NCBI RefSeq assembly: GCF_003584125.1
Contig: NZ_QXFL01000006.1
Coordinates: 62,001-126,000, forward strand
Reading direction: 5' to 3'
Length of the DNA: 64,000 bases
From: Aurantiacibacter zhengii
GTDB taxonomy: Bacteria; Pseudomonadota; Alphaproteobacteria; Sphingomonadales; Sphingomonadaceae
Positions 1 through 10,396 of the stretch are shown one piece after another; within the stretch, counting starts at the first letter, position 1; every line of letters starts with the position of its first letter. The notes beneath the pieces are model-generated. The model saw only the letters and a list, made by a program, of their open reading frames with translations. It had not been told where the DNA came from and made no database searches. The position numbers and the translations under genes were made by a program.

Positions 1-2612
1 CGTTCGTAGGCCCGCGTGAGATATTCAAACTGCCCGGCATAGGACAGGCTGACGCCCGGAGGCAGATCGACCTCGGCCGCGATAACCTCCTGCAGATCGC
101 CAACCACAGAAGACAGATCGCGCCCGCGCACATCGATATAGACATAGCTTGTGGGACGGCCCTGTTCGCTCTTGAGCATGGGCGGGCCGCTGGTCACACG
201 CACCTGCGCAACGGTACCAAGCGTGATCTGCTGACCAGACGGGGTCAGCACCGGCAGATTGCGCAGCTCGTCGACACTGTCGCGGATCTCGCGCGGATAG
301 CGAACATTGATCGGGTATCTTGCGAGGCCTTCGACTGTACGGGCCACATTGGCACCGCCAATTGCGCCGGAGACGATCTGCTGCACGTCGGCGATGTTGA
401 GACCGTAGCGGGCCGCTTCCAGCCGGTCGATATCGACATCGACATAGCGGCCTCCCGACAGCCTTTCAGCCAGCGCAGAACTGACGCCGGGAATGTTCTT
501 TGCCGCCTGTTCGATCTGGAGCGCGACGCGTTCCAGCTCGCCGAGATCTTCGCCCGAAACCTTGACCCCGATCGGGCTCTTGATCCCGGTTGCGAGCATG
601 TCGATCCGGTTGCGGATCGGCGGCACCCAGACATTGGCAAGGCCAGGCACCTGCACGGCGCGGTCCAGTTCCTCGACCAGCATATCCGGTGTCATGCCCT
701 CGCGCCACTCATCGCGTGGTTTGAAGCGGATGGTCGTCTCGAACATTGTGAGAGGGGCGGGATCGGTGGCGGTATCGGCGCGCCCGGCCTTGCCGAACAC
801 GGTTTCGACTTCCGGTACGGTCATGATCAGCCGGTCGGTGCGCTGTAGCAGCGCTGACGCCTCTCCGGGAGACAATCCAGGCAGGGCGCTGGGCATGTAG
901 AGCAGGTCGCCTTCGTCGAGCGGCGGCAGGAATTCGCCGCCAAGCCGCGAGAAGGGAACGAGCGTGGTCAGGAAGACCAGCCCAGCGATGACCAAAGCGG
1001 TCTTCGGGCGGCGCATCACCCAGTCTAGCCCGGGCCGATAGGCCCGGGTCAGCACGCGATTGACCGGGTTGCTGTCCTCTGCCGGAATCTTTCCGCGCAC
1101 CAGCCATCCCATCAGCACCGGAACCAGAGTGATCGACAGGATCGCAGCAGCCGCCATGGCATAGGTCTTGGTAAAGGCCAGCGGTGCGAACAGCCGTCCC
1201 TCCTGCGCCTGCAAGGTGAACACCGGCAGAAACGACAAGGTGATGATCAGCAGGCTGAAAAACAGCGCCGGGCCGACTTCCTTCGAGGCATCCGCGACGA
1301 TCCGCCAGCGCTCCTGGACGGACAGAACCGTGTCAGGGTTCTCCTCGGCCCAGCGCTCCAGATGCTTGTGGGCGTTCTCGATCATCACCACCGCAGCATC
1401 GACCATCGCGCCGACCGCGATGGCGATCCCGCCAAGAGACATGATGTTCGCGTTTACGCCCTGAAAGCGCATCACGATGAAGGCCGCGAGCACGCCGAGC
1501 GGAAGGGTGACGACCGCGACGAGTGCCGAGCGCGCGTGCCACAGGAACAGCAGGCACACCAGGGCAACGACAATGAATTCCTCGATGAGCTTGGAGGTCA
1601 GGTTTTCGACCGAAGCATCGATCAATTGCGAACGGTCGTAGGTGGTGACGATCTCGACCCCTTCGGGCAGGCTTGCCTGCAATTGTTCGAGCTTCGCTTC
1701 GACCGCCGCAATTGCGCTGCGCGCATCGGCGCCCTGGCGCAGAATGACGATACCGCCGGCAACCTCGCCTTCGCCGTTGAGTTCCGCAATGCCGCGCCGC
1801 AGCTCCGGGCCGATCTGGATATTGGCCACATCGTCCAGCGTTACCGGAGTGCCGCCCGCTTCGGCGCGCAAGGGTATGCTGCGAAAATCCGCCAGCGTGC
1901 CGAGATAGCCCGAGGCACGGACCATATATTCGGCCTCGCCCATTTCGACGATAGAGCCCCCGGTTTCCTGATTGCCTGCCTGCACCGCGCGGACCACTTG
2001 CGCGTGCGTCACGCCCAGCGAAGCCATGCGATAGGGGTCGAGCACGATCTGGTACTGCTTGACCATGCCGCCCACGCTGGCGACTTCGGCGATGCCGGGA
2101 ATGGTTTTCAGCTCGTAGCGCAGGAACCAGTCCTGCAGGCTCCTGAGCCCGGCCAAGTCGTGACCGCCGCTGCGGTCGACCAGCGCATATTCGTAGATCC
2201 AGCCCACCCCGGTTGCATCAGGGCCGAGTGTGCTCTGAACCCCGTCGGGCAAGCGGTTCTGGACCTGGTTCAGATACTCCAGAACGCGAGAGCGCGCCCA
2301 GTAGAGGTCGGTCCCGTCCTCGAAGATCACATAGACGTAGCTGTCTCCGAAAAAGGAATAGCCGCGCACGGTCTTGGCACCGGGGACCGACAGCATGGTC
2401 GTGGCCATCGGATAGGTCACCTGGTCCTCGACGATACGGGGCGCCTGACCTGGATAGTTCGAGCGGATCACCACCTGTACATCGGAAAGGTCCGGCAGGG
2501 CATCGACGGGCGTCGTCCGTACCGCCCAGAAACCGGCCAGCGCCAACCCGATCGCTGCCAGCACCACGAAAAAGCGGTTGGCGATCGAGCTATCGATGAT
2601 GCGCGCGATCAT
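1..2612 (-). CDS. cusA: Cu(I)/Ag(I) efflux RND pump CusA (3' end beyond window)
   Basis: Inner-membrane proton-driven pump of a tripartite copper/silver exporter. About 870 residues are visible; the C-terminal part runs off the left edge (the family is about 1040). The three methionines that bind Cu(I)/Ag(I) in E. coli CusA are present at the same residue numbers: M573 ([10 protein letters not shown]), M623 (APLTMFETT) and M672 (NRIDMLATG). The TM4 motif [13 protein letters not shown] carries D405 and E412. Together these point to monovalent metal rather than Zn/Co. The start ATG overlaps the cusB stop by 4 bp (ATGA), so the two are translationally coupled. The plus-strand open frames across this stretch are antisense artefacts. 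Family and substrate class are very secure. Confidence 0.96.
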   Translation of the reverse strand, partial: MIARIIDSSIANRFFVVLAAIGLALAGFWAVRTTPVDALPDLSDVQVVIRSNYPGQAPRIVEDQVTYPMATTMLSVPGAKTVRGYSFFGDSYVYVIFEDGTDLYWARSRVLEYLNQVQNRLPDGVQSTLGPDATGVGWIYEYALVDRSGGHDLAGLRSLQDWFLRYELKTIPGIAEVASVGGMVKQYQIVLDPYRMASLGVTHAQVVRAVQAGNQETGGSIVEMGEAEYMVRASGYLGTLADFRSIPLRAEAGGTPVTLDDVANIQIGPELRRGIAELNGEGEVAGGIVILRQGADARSAIAAVEAKLEQLQASLPEGVEIVTTYDRSQLIDASVENLTSKLIEEFIVVALVCLLFLWHARSALVAVVTLPLGVLAAFIVMRFQGVNANIMSLGGIAIAVGAMVDAAVVMIENAHKHLERWAEENPDTVLSVQERWRIVADASKEVGPALFFSLLIITLSFLPVFTLQAQEGRLFAPLAFTKTYAMAAAAILSITLVPVLMGWLVRGKIPAEDSNPVNRVLTRAYRPGLDWVMRRPKTALVIAGLVFLTTLVPFSRLGGEFLPPLDEGDLLYMPSALPGLSPGEASALLQRTDRLIMTVPEVETVFGKAGRADTATDPAPLTMFETTIRFKPRDEWREGMTPDMLVEELDRAVQVPGLANVWVPPIRNRIDMLATGIKSPIGVKVSGEDLGELERVALQIEQAAKNIPGVSSALAERLSGGRYVDVDIDRLEAARYGLNIADVQQIVSGAIGGANVARTVEGLARYPINVRYPREIRDSVDELRNLPVLTPSGQQITLGTVAQVRVTSGPPMLKSEQGRPTSYVYIDVRGRDLSSVVGDLQEVIAAEVDLPPGVSLSYAGQFEYLTRAYE

Positions 2613-4117
2613 TGGCCGATTTTCCGGATCGAGACGATGCGCGGCCCCGTACTGGCTTGCACAAATGTGAAGGAGACCCGGTCGCCGCGCGCAAAACCGC
2701 GCAGCTGTTCCGGTCCTTCGCTGGCAAAGGGCATGGTCATTGCCGGCCATTCGAGCGCAGGCACCGGACCGTGGCGCAAGGTCACGCTGTTGGCGTTTAT
2801 GCGCTCGATCGTCCCGGTCGCGCGATAAGTCTGCGGTTCATCTGCATCGTCCGACCCTCGGTCTTCGCTCGCACCGGATGGTGCCTGATCGACGGGACGC
2901 ACGTCGATGCCCGCAAGGCTGGCTTCGGAATCGAGCAGGAACTGGCCCGAGGTGACCACTCTCTCTCCTGCAGCCAGCCCGGCAAGGACTTCGGTCCGTC
3001 CGTTCGCTTCGCGGCCGATACGGATTTCGGCGGGCCGATAGCCGCCACCTCCCTGCGCGATCATCGCCAGGGTCCGCTCGCCGGTGCGAATGACAGCTTC
3101 CGAAGGGACCAGCAGCGCTTCGCGCCGTTCAGGCGCGAGCATCACTTGGGCAAACATTCCCGGCTTGAGCCGCAGGCCCGGATTGGGCATCGCTGCCCGC
3201 ACGGTTATCGTGCGGCTCGCATCTTGCGCGCTCGGCAGAATGGCGATGATGCGTCCGGCAAACCGTTCGCCGGGAAAGGCAGTGAGCGTGGCGCTCACCG
3301 GCTGCCCGACACGCGCGTTGCCAGCCAGTGCCTCGGGTACCGCCGCCTCGAGCCAGATCGGACTGTACCCGCTGATCTCGGCCAGCGATTGGCCCGCCGC
3401 CACGGTCATGCCCGGCCTTACTGCGAGCGACGTGATCGCGCCCGATTGCGGTGCTGTGACGGTGATGATCGTTTGCGGTCTTCCGCTTCGGGTGACCGAG
3501 GCGATCATCGAGTCCGGCATGCCAAGCAGCCGCAGGCGCTCGCGGGCGGCCCGGGTCAACGCTTCGTCGCCGGTTGCGGCAACAGCAAGATACTCGTTTT
3601 GTGCGCCGCCCCATTCGGGCACAAGAATGTCGACGATCGGAGCGCCTCTGGCAATCAGGTCCTGCGGTGCATGGCCGTAGGTCCGCTGAACATAGCCGCC
3701 GGCGCGCGGCTGAACGATCGCCATCTCGCTGCCGTTATATGCGAGCGTGCCGGTGACGCTGATTTCAGGCTCCAGCACGCCATATTCCGCTTCAGCAGTC
3801 CGGATCCCGAAATTCTGGACGAGCGTCGAATCGATACTCACACCCCCGGCGCCCTGCGCGTCGCCGCCCGCGCATTTGGGGACCAGCTGCATGTCCATGA
3901 AAGGAGATTTGCCCGGCTCGTCGAAGCGCTGGTCAGGGACCATCGGATCGTACCAATAGAGCACGTCCTCGCAGCCCGTATCTGTCGCTGCATCGCCGCC
4001 GCTCTCGCTGCCGAGCATTGAGAGACCGTAGCCCGCCAACAGACTGACCAGAGCAATACCAAGTCCAGCCGCATACATGCGCTGGCGCGGTGTGAATCGT
4101 TCGAGCGCGGAGTTCAT
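2609..4117 (-). CDS. cusB: Periplasmic adaptor CusB with fused C-terminal CusF domain
   Basis: Membrane-fusion protein (502 aa) linking CusA to the outer-membrane channel. It has an N-terminal membrane anchor (about residues 15-35), then a heavy-metal-binding segment ([15 protein letters not shown] ... [10 protein letters not shown], about 49-80), the barrel-sandwich and beta-barrel adaptor domains, and from about residue 430 a complete CusF fold. The CusF part keeps the His, Trp and Met ligands in [18 protein letters not shown], the set that binds Cu(I)/Ag(I) in E. coli CusF. The metallochaperone is therefore covalently tethered to the adaptor instead of being a separate protein. Both ends overlap neighbours by 4 bp (ATGA with cusC and cusA). 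Very secure. Confidence 0.95.
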   Translation of the reverse strand: MNSALERFTPRQRMYAAGLGIALVSLLAGYGLSMLGSESGGDAATDTGCEDVLYWYDPMVPDQRFDEPGKSPFMDMQLVPKCAGGDAQGAGGVSIDSTLVQNFGIRTAEAEYGVLEPEISVTGTLAYNGSEMAIVQPRAGGYVQRTYGHAPQDLIARGAPIVDILVPEWGGAQNEYLAVAATGDEALTRAARERLRLLGMPDSMIASVTRSGRPQTIITVTAPQSGAITSLAVRPGMTVAAGQSLAEISGYSPIWLEAAVPEALAGNARVGQPVSATLTAFPGERFAGRIIAILPSAQDASRTITVRAAMPNPGLRLKPGMFAQVMLAPERREALLVPSEAVIRTGERTLAMIAQGGGGYRPAEIRIGREANGRTEVLAGLAAGERVVTSGQFLLDSEASLAGIDVRPVDQAPSGASEDRGSDDADEPQTYRATGTIERINANSVTLRHGPVPALEWPAMTMPFASEGPEQLRGFARGDRVSFTFVQASTGPRIVSIRKIGQ

Positions 4118-5349
4118 GGCCTGCTCTCCCCGTAGGTCAGTCGCAGCCTCACCGCCGCCTCGACAGCTGCCTGTTCGCGCTCGAGTATCTCCAGTTCGAG
4201 CAGCGCGAGCGCGGATTTCGCCGCAATCACATCGACGAGATCGGCACGCCCGGCCGCGAAACTCGCTGTATCGAGGTCCGCGCGGTCGCGCGCCAGCGGA
4301 AGAAGCTCGTCACGCGCGCGTCCCCATTGCCGCACTGTGCTGCGCCAGGTTGCCAGATCAGCTTCGAAACCGGCAACCAACGCGCGCCTGCGATCCTCGC
4401 GCTCGGCCGATGCGGCAGCGGCTTCGGCTTCGGCAGCGGCAATGCGCGGATTCTGCCGCCGGTCGGTAAAGATCGGCAGTGTAATGGACCCCATGATCGA
4501 CACCGCATCGCCGAAATCAGGATTGCGGCGACCATAGGTGACGCTCACCCCGAAATCGGGTCGTTTCTCGGCGCGTGCGAGCGCGACACCGGCTTCGGCC
4601 CGGCCTCGTTCGGCATCGGCCAGCAGGATTTCGGGATTGCTTTCGAGCTCGAACCGCAGCTGCTCCTCATCGAGGACAGCCGATGGCGCGGCTCCCAAAG
4701 CAACCGGATCTGCGAGCGGTATATATCGGGAAATCTGCGCTTGCGCAGTCTCGCGCTCGGCTTCGATAGCGGTAATCGCGTCTTCAATTCCGAGTAGCTC
4801 GCGCCGGATTGCCAGGCTCTCCGCCGGGCGGGCCGACCCCGAAGCAACTGCACTGTTGGCAACCGGAACGAATGCTCTCAGGTCGTCCAGCGCAGCCTGG
4901 GCAAGATCAAGCCGCGCTTGCGCATAATGGAGCCGGACCCAGGCCGTGCCCGCATCGGCGAGAAGAATACGCTCGGCCATGCCAAGGCGTGCCTCGGCGA
5001 GCCGCACTTCCGAACTGGCAACGCCGAACCTCGCCCGTCGACGGGCGAGATTTGGGATTTCCTGCTCGATACCGATTGCGATCTGCGTGGGGAGTTGCCG
5101 GTCTGGGTCGAACGCGGCAGGTCCGGTCACAGGAAGGTTCATGATACCTGCGCGTACGCGCGGATCGGGAAGCTCATCCGCCGCTTCCGCTGCCTCGCGC
5201 CGCGATTGTACACGCAGCGCGCCAGCTTCCAGAACGGGTTGTTCGCCTCGTGCTACCGCCAGTATTTCCTCGTATCCGACAGACTGTGCTTGGGCAGTCT
5301 GCGCGGCGAGCAGGGCCGAAAACGGCACCCAGCCAATGCGCCAATCCAT
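4114..5349 (-). CDS. cusC: Outer-membrane efflux channel, TolC/CusC family
   Basis: Trimeric outer-membrane channel of the Cus system, 411 aa. The chosen ATG at 5349 starts a signal peptide (MDWRIGWVPFSALLAAQTAQ, cleavage after AQAQ) and has GAAAGAG a few bases upstream; a start 20 codons further upstream would give a poor signal peptide. Two repeated OEP halves with long Ala/Glu/Arg coiled-coil helices are seen (for example around AERETAQAQISRYIPLA and the AAEAEAAAASAEREDR stretch). It is the first structural gene of the cusCBA operon and overlaps cusB by 4 bp. It lacks the N-terminal lipobox of E. coli CusC. Confidence 0.9.
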   Translation of the reverse strand: MDWRIGWVPFSALLAAQTAQAQSVGYEEILAVARGEQPVLEAGALRVQSRREAAEAADELPDPRVRAGIMNLPVTGPAAFDPDRQLPTQIAIGIEQEIPNLARRRARFGVASSEVRLAEARLGMAERILLADAGTAWVRLHYAQARLDLAQAALDDLRAFVPVANSAVASGSARPAESLAIRRELLGIEDAITAIEAERETAQAQISRYIPLADPVALGAAPSAVLDEEQLRFELESNPEILLADAERGRAEAGVALARAEKRPDFGVSVTYGRRNPDFGDAVSIMGSITLPIFTDRRQNPRIAAAEAEAAAASAEREDRRRALVAGFEADLATWRSTVRQWGRARDELLPLARDRADLDTASFAAGRADLVDVIAAKSALALLELEILEREQAAVEAAVRLRLTYGESRP

Positions 5350-5472
5350 AATTCTTACTCTTTCAAAGCGAGCTGACCGGGAAGGGCCACGGCGCACGCG
5401 GGCGAGCAACCGGGCGCTGGGCCTGTTTATCCGTCAAGCTCGCAAGCGGCGCGATGCACCGCCCGGGAAATG

Positions 5473-5883
5473 CTAGATGGTGAGCTGGGGTTGTGGAGGT
5501 GGCGATTCCGGCGGTAGCGGCTGGCTCTCGAGCCTGCTGGCACTCGCGGAAAGGTACTGAGGCGCAACAAAAAGCGATTCTGTTTGCGCAAGTCCCGCAG
5601 CGGTGAGCGCCAGCGGCGGGAGACAATTCATAGCAACAAGACAATCGAGTGTCATCTCGCGGCAAGGCCCGTGCTGATCGACCTTGTCCTTATCGGCGAT
5701 CACCTGCCCGGGCATTGGGTGATTGGGCATGCCTTGCACCATTTCAGCGCAATCAGTCGTTCCGGCCACTTCAATCTGCGGAACAGCTGCCTGTGCTGCG
5801 ACCTGCACAAACAGGCCGAAGCTGAAGCAGATCAAAGTAAGAGCACGAATATACGTCACCGGTTTGGGATAGTCCGAACGCAT
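5473..5883 (-). CDS. Small exported protein upstream of cusC, likely metal-related
   Basis: About 136 aa, beginning with a hydrophobic export signal (RALTLICFSFGLFVQVAAQA). The mature part contains DCAEMVQGMPNHPMPGQV, then HGPCREMTLDC and a Pro-rich tail. The clustered Cys, Met and His fit a soft-metal-binding periplasmic protein. It lies 123 bp upstream of cusC on the same strand, so it may be the first gene of the cus transcript. I recognise no named family. The start is uncertain: ATG 5883 is used, though the frame remains open to a TTG at 5946, and no strong ribosome-binding site is visible at either. Confidence 0.6.
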   Translation of the reverse strand: MRSDYPKPVTYIRALTLICFSFGLFVQVAAQAAVPQIEVAGTTDCAEMVQGMPNHPMPGQVIADKDKVDQHGPCREMTLDCLVAMNCLPPLALTAAGLAQTESLFVAPQYLSASASRLESQPLPPESPPPQPQLTI

Positions 5884-5978
5884 ACGACGTGCAAGTCGGT
5901 TATCAGGCTGAAGACAAAGGCCAGATTTATGTTTTCGCTTCAGCAAACCCGAAGCCCAAACCTATTGCCCAAATTTGC

Positions 5979-6422
5979 CTAACAGCAACCTGACTTTGAC
6001 GCTTCCTCGGTGGGTTCCGATACCTCACGCACCAGATCGCCGGTCTCTTTTTCGTTCGCATGCCGAGCAATGTCGGCTTGTGAAACGATGCCGCAACATT
6101 TGCCACTCTCGTCCACAACAGGAAGCCGCCGAACTTTGTTGTCCTCCATTTTGCTGCGACAATCATCGACACTCGTGTCGGGTGTCACAGTAATCGGAGA
6201 GCTTGTCATCACGTCTTCTACCGACGTGTCAGAAGACTTGCCGTCTGCAACGCAGCGACAAGCAATGTCACGATCGGTAATCACACCGACAAGTGTGCCG
6301 GAATCATCTACAACCGGAATTTCGCCGCAGTCGTTTTTCACCATGAGATTAGCGGCCTCCCGTACACTGGTCGAAGGATTGCAGCATGCAGGATTCGAGG
6401 TCATCACATTCTTGGCTTCCAT
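5979..6422 (-). CDS. Tandem CBS-domain protein
   Basis: A 147-aa protein made almost entirely of two CBS motifs (about residues 5-60 and 70-125), the type that binds adenine nucleotides. It has an unusual load of cysteines (PACCNPS, IACRCVAD, KCCGIVSQ, and a C-terminal SGCC), which may indicate metal or redox sensing; that is inference. The ATG at 6422 is preceded by GGAGAC. The longer frame beginning at 6473 would start upstream of the predicted transcription start, so the short form is chosen. A good EcfG-type promoter stands about 50 bp upstream, indicating general-stress control. Confidence 0.88.
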   Translation of the reverse strand: MEAKNVMTSNPACCNPSTSVREAANLMVKNDCGEIPVVDDSGTLVGVITDRDIACRCVADGKSSDTSVEDVMTSSPITVTPDTSVDDCRSKMEDNKVRRLPVVDESGKCCGIVSQADIARHANEKETGDLVREVSEPTEEASKSGCC

Positions 6423-6852
6423 GATATGTCTCCAATTTCTATTAAATACCTGAATATTTGCGTACCATTGCAACGGCGAGGCGCCGGATAATGTTCCTCT
6501 CGCATTTCCGGATGAAATCGATATGGACGAACGGGCACGGTCATGCCGAACGAAAGCTGTAGAATGGCATTCGCCACCTCATGGAAGGCGCTAGCATCTG
6601 AATAGGCCTTACCCAGAAGCCCAGGAATACAGAAGTATGGGTCCGCCGAGAGGCGTGAGGCACAGGCACCGGCCCGCTTCATTGCTCTTCACAGTCTCCG
6701 CTGCGATAGCCGCCCTAATGCAAATGTCTGCCCGCTTTATGAAGAATTCGCGGCCATCTCTCGTCTCAGTCTTCATGATGTTGAAGATCGGGTAGCAGCG
6801 ATAAGTCACTGCTCTTTCAATAGACCGTGTGCGGGACAATCATCGAACGCTC
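6423..6852. other. 430-bp intergenic stretch, no convincing gene
   Basis: Between the CBS gene start and the aldehyde dehydrogenase stop. Apart from the EcfG-type promoter near 6480 I see only short minus-strand frames of 76-92 codons with no recognisable domain, poor ribosome-binding sites and no overlap logic; they may be decayed coding sequence. Confidence 0.4.
6472..6497 (-). promoter_or_regulatory. EcfG (general stress) type promoter of the CBS gene
   Basis: Reading the minus strand, GGAAC (6497-6493) is followed by exactly 17 bases and CGTT (6475-6472). GGAAC-N16/17-CGTT is the known consensus of the alphaproteobacterial general stress sigma factor EcfG/SigT. Transcription would start near 6465, leaving a leader of about 43 nt that contains the GGAGAC ribosome-binding site of the CBS gene. 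Confidence 0.72.
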
Positions 6853-8259
6853 CTATCGATCTGATCGAAAACCACCCTCTGGCCAATTCCAGACGGCCAT
6901 TTTTTCAAAGCTCATATCCGCCATCGTGTAGGCGATCCCGCCGACACCAAGGCCGGAGCGGCTCAGGCCTGCAAAGGGCATCCAGTCCACGCGGAATGCC
7001 GTATGGTCGTTCACCATCACAGCCGATCCAGCCAGAGAGCCGATGCTATGATTGGCGATTGACAGCCGATCGGTGAATACAGCGGCCTGAAAGGCGTAAG
7101 GCAGGGCATTGGCCTGCTCGATAGCCAGGTCGATATCGTCATAGCCATACACGCAGATCACGGGGCCGAAGATTTCTTGCCGGGACACATTGGCACTTTC
7201 GGGAGGATCGAGAATGACGGTCGGAGAGAAAAGAGTGTCACTCAGACGGCTTCCCCCGCACACCAGGGTGCCGCCTGCTGCGATGGCATCATCGACCCAG
7301 CGTTCGACGCGGTCGACTTCCTCCGTCCGGATCAAGGGGCCGCATTGGGTTTCAGCAACGGCGGGATCGCCCACGACGAGCTTTTCGGCAGCTCGCCCTA
7401 GGTCATTGGCGAAGTCTTTCAATTCTGCAGCAGGGACGAATACGCGCTGTACGGAAACGCAGACCTGACCCGAATGATAGAACCCGCCTTTGAGCAACGA
7501 GGCGATCACTGCTGCGCGCTCCACGCCGCTGTCCACGATTACCGGCGCCGCACCGCCGTGCTCGAGAGCAATGCGGGTTCCCGGCGCCAGCTTCGAGCGA
7601 AGCATCCAGCCGATTTTCGCAGAACCGATGAATGAGAAGAACGCCGTGCGCGAATCGGTTACCATTCTTTCGGCGATGTCGTTGCCGCAAGGTGCGAACC
7701 GGCACCAGGCCTCAGGCAGGCCGGCTTCATGGAGAATGCTCACGAAGCTCTGGCATGACAGAGGTGTTTCCAGCGCAGGCTTGATAAGAACGGGGCACCC
7801 GGCTGCTACCGCCGGTCCAACCTGATGGACGATCAGGTTGAGGGGGTGATTGAATGCCGAGATCGCCACGACAGGACCGATCGGCTCGCGGAATGTATAC
7901 GCCGTCCTACCCGCACCCGCTTCTGTCAGGTCCATGGGGATCTCGTGGCCCCCGCCATCGCTCAGCGCCTGAACGCACAAGTCGACGCTATTGATCGCGC
8001 GACCGGCTTCCACCCGCGCATCGACCAGGGGCTTGCCGCCCTCCCTGACGATCTGGAGAGCCAGTTCTTCGGCTCGTTCGCGCATGATATCCGCCGTTCG
8101 CCGGAGGATGGCGATACGCTCATGCACAGCAAGCCAGCAACTGCGTTCGCGGTGGAGCAACTGCGCTTCATTCAGCCATTCATCGATTTGAGCCCAGTCG
8201 ACAAGCGCCACTTCTGCAATCGGCGAGCGGTCGAAGGGATTGTGAACGATCGTTTTCAT
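6853..8259 (-). CDS. NAD(P)-dependent aldehyde dehydrogenase
   Basis: Oxidises an aldehyde to the acid (or acyl-CoA); 468 aa, the normal family length. The catalytic set is intact: Asn in AISAFNHPLN, general-base Glu in IALEHGGAAP, and nucleophile Cys in SGQVCVSVQRV. The GG after the Glu reads EHGG instead of the usual ELGG. The start at 8259 is chosen because it forms an ATGA overlap with the stop of the upstream acetolactate-synthase-like gene; the open frame before it is the shadow of that gene. The coupling suggests the TPP enzyme makes or shares an intermediate with this dehydrogenase. The substrate cannot be read from sequence. Confidence 0.9.
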   Translation of the reverse strand: MKTIVHNPFDRSPIAEVALVDWAQIDEWLNEAQLLHRERSCWLAVHERIAILRRTADIMRERAEELALQIVREGGKPLVDARVEAGRAINSVDLCVQALSDGGGHEIPMDLTEAGAGRTAYTFREPIGPVVAISAFNHPLNLIVHQVGPAVAAGCPVLIKPALETPLSCQSFVSILHEAGLPEAWCRFAPCGNDIAERMVTDSRTAFFSFIGSAKIGWMLRSKLAPGTRIALEHGGAAPVIVDSGVERAAVIASLLKGGFYHSGQVCVSVQRVFVPAAELKDFANDLGRAAEKLVVGDPAVAETQCGPLIRTEEVDRVERWVDDAIAAGGTLVCGGSRLSDTLFSPTVILDPPESANVSRQEIFGPVICVYGYDDIDLAIEQANALPYAFQAAVFTDRLSIANHSIGSLAGSAVMVNDHTAFRVDWMPFAGLSRSGLGVGGIAYTMADMSFEKMAVWNWPEGGFRSDR

Positions 8260-9896
8260 AGCTCGCACACCTTCGCGCCGAGTTCGTCGATCAGCACTTT
8301 CTTGTTTTCGGAATAGTCGACGGGCAGGTCGACAAGGTGCACGCCGCCAGCCTCGAATGCGGCGTTCAGGACCGAAACCAGATCCGCGCTTCGCTCGACA
8401 CGGTGGCCGGTCGCTCCATAGCTCTTGGCATAAGTGACAAAGTCGGGATTGGAAAAGGTCAGGCCGTAGTCCGGAAAGCCGAGCTGGCCCTGCTTCCACC
8501 GGATCATGCCGTATGCCGCGTCGTTCAGGATGAGCACGACGAGGTTCAGGCCAAGCCTGACGGCCGTTTCCAGTTCCTGCGAGTTCATCATGAACCCGCC
8601 ATCGCCGCACACCGCGAGAACCCTGCGCCCGGGCGTGAGAATCGCCGCCATCATGGCGGATGGAAGGCCCGCGCCCATCGTCGCCAATGCATTGTCGAGC
8701 AGAATGGTGCCAGGCTCATGAGCGATGTAGTTTCTAGCGAACCAGATCTTGTAGATGCCGTTGTCGAGCGCGACGATATCATCGCGTGCCATTACGCTGC
8801 GAACGTCGGCAACGACGCGTTGGGGAACCATTGGAAAACGGTCGTCGTCGCTGGTTTCGGAAATGTGCGAAGCAATCTCGTGATGCAGGGCGGTGTAGTA
8901 GCTGCGATCACACTGCAAGTTGCCATCCAAACGGTTTCCCAGCCGCTCGACCGAACCGGCAATGTCACCGATGACTTCCAGCTGCGGGAAATAGACCTGA
9001 TCGACTTCGGCCGCCTTGTAATTGATATGAATGACAGTCTGACCGTCCGGCTCCATGAAGAATGGCGGCTTCTCCACCACGTCGTGACCGATATTGACGA
9101 TCAGATCGGCCTTCTCGATCGCGCAGTGAACATAATCGTCCGAAGATAGGGCCGCGGTGCCCAGATAGAGTTCGCTATCTTCGTCGACCACGCCCTTGCC
9201 CATCTGGGTGTCGAAAAAGGGAAAACCGGTATCGGACACGAATTTCCGCAGCGCCTTCGAAGCGCGGCGGCGGTTTGCTCCGGCTCCGATTAGCAGCAGT
9301 GGCCGCTCAGCCGCGATGATCCGCTCGGCCGCTTCGTCGAGCGCCGCATCTCCGGCGACCGCATAACGCCTTTGATGCGGCGGTATGACCGGTTCGATCG
9401 TTTCCTCTTCAGCAATATCTTCCGGAAGCTCGAGCAGCACAGCGCCCGGTCTTTCTTCCTGAGCAAGTCGGAAACCTTCGCGAACGAGCGAGGGGATGCG
9501 ATTGCCGTTCACGATCTGGGTCGAAGCCTTGCATAGCGGAGTAAACAGCGAAACAACGTCGACAATTTGGAACTGCGCCTGTTTCGATGTCTTTATCGGT
9601 TTCTGCCCGGTGATGATGATGAGCGGAAAGGCCCCGAGCGCGGCATAGGCCGCCGGAGTTGTCAGGTTCGTCGCACCAGGCCCGAGAGTTGCGAGGCAAA
9701 CCCCCGCCTTGCCGGTCAGACGGCCATAGGTCGCCGCCATAAAGCCCGCACCTTGCTCATGGCGCGTCAATACCAATTCGATTGAGGACGTGCGCAGGGA
9801 TTCCAGCAGGTCGAGGTTTTCTTCGCCGGGAACGGCAAAGATGTATTCCACCTTTTCAGCCTCTAATGCAGCGATAAACAAGTCAGAGGCTTTCAT
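8256..9896 (-). CDS. Acetolactate synthase large-subunit-like TPP enzyme
   Basis: Thiamine-diphosphate enzyme of the IlvB/AlsS type, 546 aa. The N-terminal PYR domain holds the activating Glu (LVLTRHEQGAGFMA, about residue 47), the central domain is the usual NAD/FAD-like fold, and the C-terminal PP domain has the TPP/Mg motif CGDGGFMMNS...LILNDAAYGM. There is no small-subunit gene beside it, so a catabolic acetolactate synthase or a related 2-oxoacid carboligase/decarboxylase is as likely as an anabolic one. AAGGGA precedes the ATG at a good distance. It forms a two-gene operon with the aldehyde dehydrogenase (ATGA overlap). Confidence 0.85.
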   Translation of the reverse strand: MKASDLFIAALEAEKVEYIFAVPGEENLDLLESLRTSSIELVLTRHEQGAGFMAATYGRLTGKAGVCLATLGPGATNLTTPAAYAALGAFPLIIITGQKPIKTSKQAQFQIVDVVSLFTPLCKASTQIVNGNRIPSLVREGFRLAQEERPGAVLLELPEDIAEEETIEPVIPPHQRRYAVAGDAALDEAAERIIAAERPLLLIGAGANRRRASKALRKFVSDTGFPFFDTQMGKGVVDEDSELYLGTAALSSDDYVHCAIEKADLIVNIGHDVVEKPPFFMEPDGQTVIHINYKAAEVDQVYFPQLEVIGDIAGSVERLGNRLDGNLQCDRSYYTALHHEIASHISETSDDDRFPMVPQRVVADVRSVMARDDIVALDNGIYKIWFARNYIAHEPGTILLDNALATMGAGLPSAMMAAILTPGRRVLAVCGDGGFMMNSQELETAVRLGLNLVVLILNDAAYGMIRWKQGQLGFPDYGLTFSNPDFVTYAKSYGATGHRVERSADLVSVLNAAFEAGGVHLVDLPVDYSENKKVLIDELGAKVCEL

Positions 9897-10396
9897 TTTC
9901 GATATTCCCTTTTCAGAAGCATGAATGCCCTACGGCAATGCTTTCTCACTACAACCGCAAAGAGAGTCACAGACGCAAGGAGCCTCGCCTCATTCGCACC
10001 ATGCCGTTCAGCGAATGTTCTGAAATGCGCGTAGCCGCAAAAAGTATCCTAAAAACATGACCTTTGGATTTGGCAAGAAGGTAGGGACTCCGTTTCTTGA
10101 CATTCCCACCGCCGCAGTATGAGTCCGCGATCCACCTCGTGTGCCCCCACGCGAAACCGGTGCAATTTGCGACATCGGCGAAAATGTTTTGCTTGCCCAT
10201 CAAGGCATGGCGGAGACAGATATTTTCCCGCGCTGGGATCACGTGCCGATGACATTCGGATGCCTGAATGGCTGGGCCAGTGATCGGCGGGACAGTTGAC
10301 CTCTCTGCATTGACATGATCGATGAGTACCGGGCCCAGACCTGATTTCTATCGTCCAGAGAATCAGAGATATCTGCCGATCATCCAAGGAACCAAT
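9897..10396. other. 500-bp intergenic stretch between divergent genes
   Basis: Lies between the start of the acetolactate-synthase-like gene (minus) and lspA (plus), so it must hold both promoters. No dyad operator, EcfG motif or convincing small gene was found. Minus-strand frames of about 90-110 codons here carry no recognisable domain. Base composition dips around 10040-10130, which may mark a boundary of the metal island. Confidence 0.4.

Noticed and set aside
1362-2828. Long plus-strand open frame (about 488 codons) across the cusA region
   Set aside because: It is antisense to cusA, whose motifs and metal residues are exact; high-GC third positions create such shadows.
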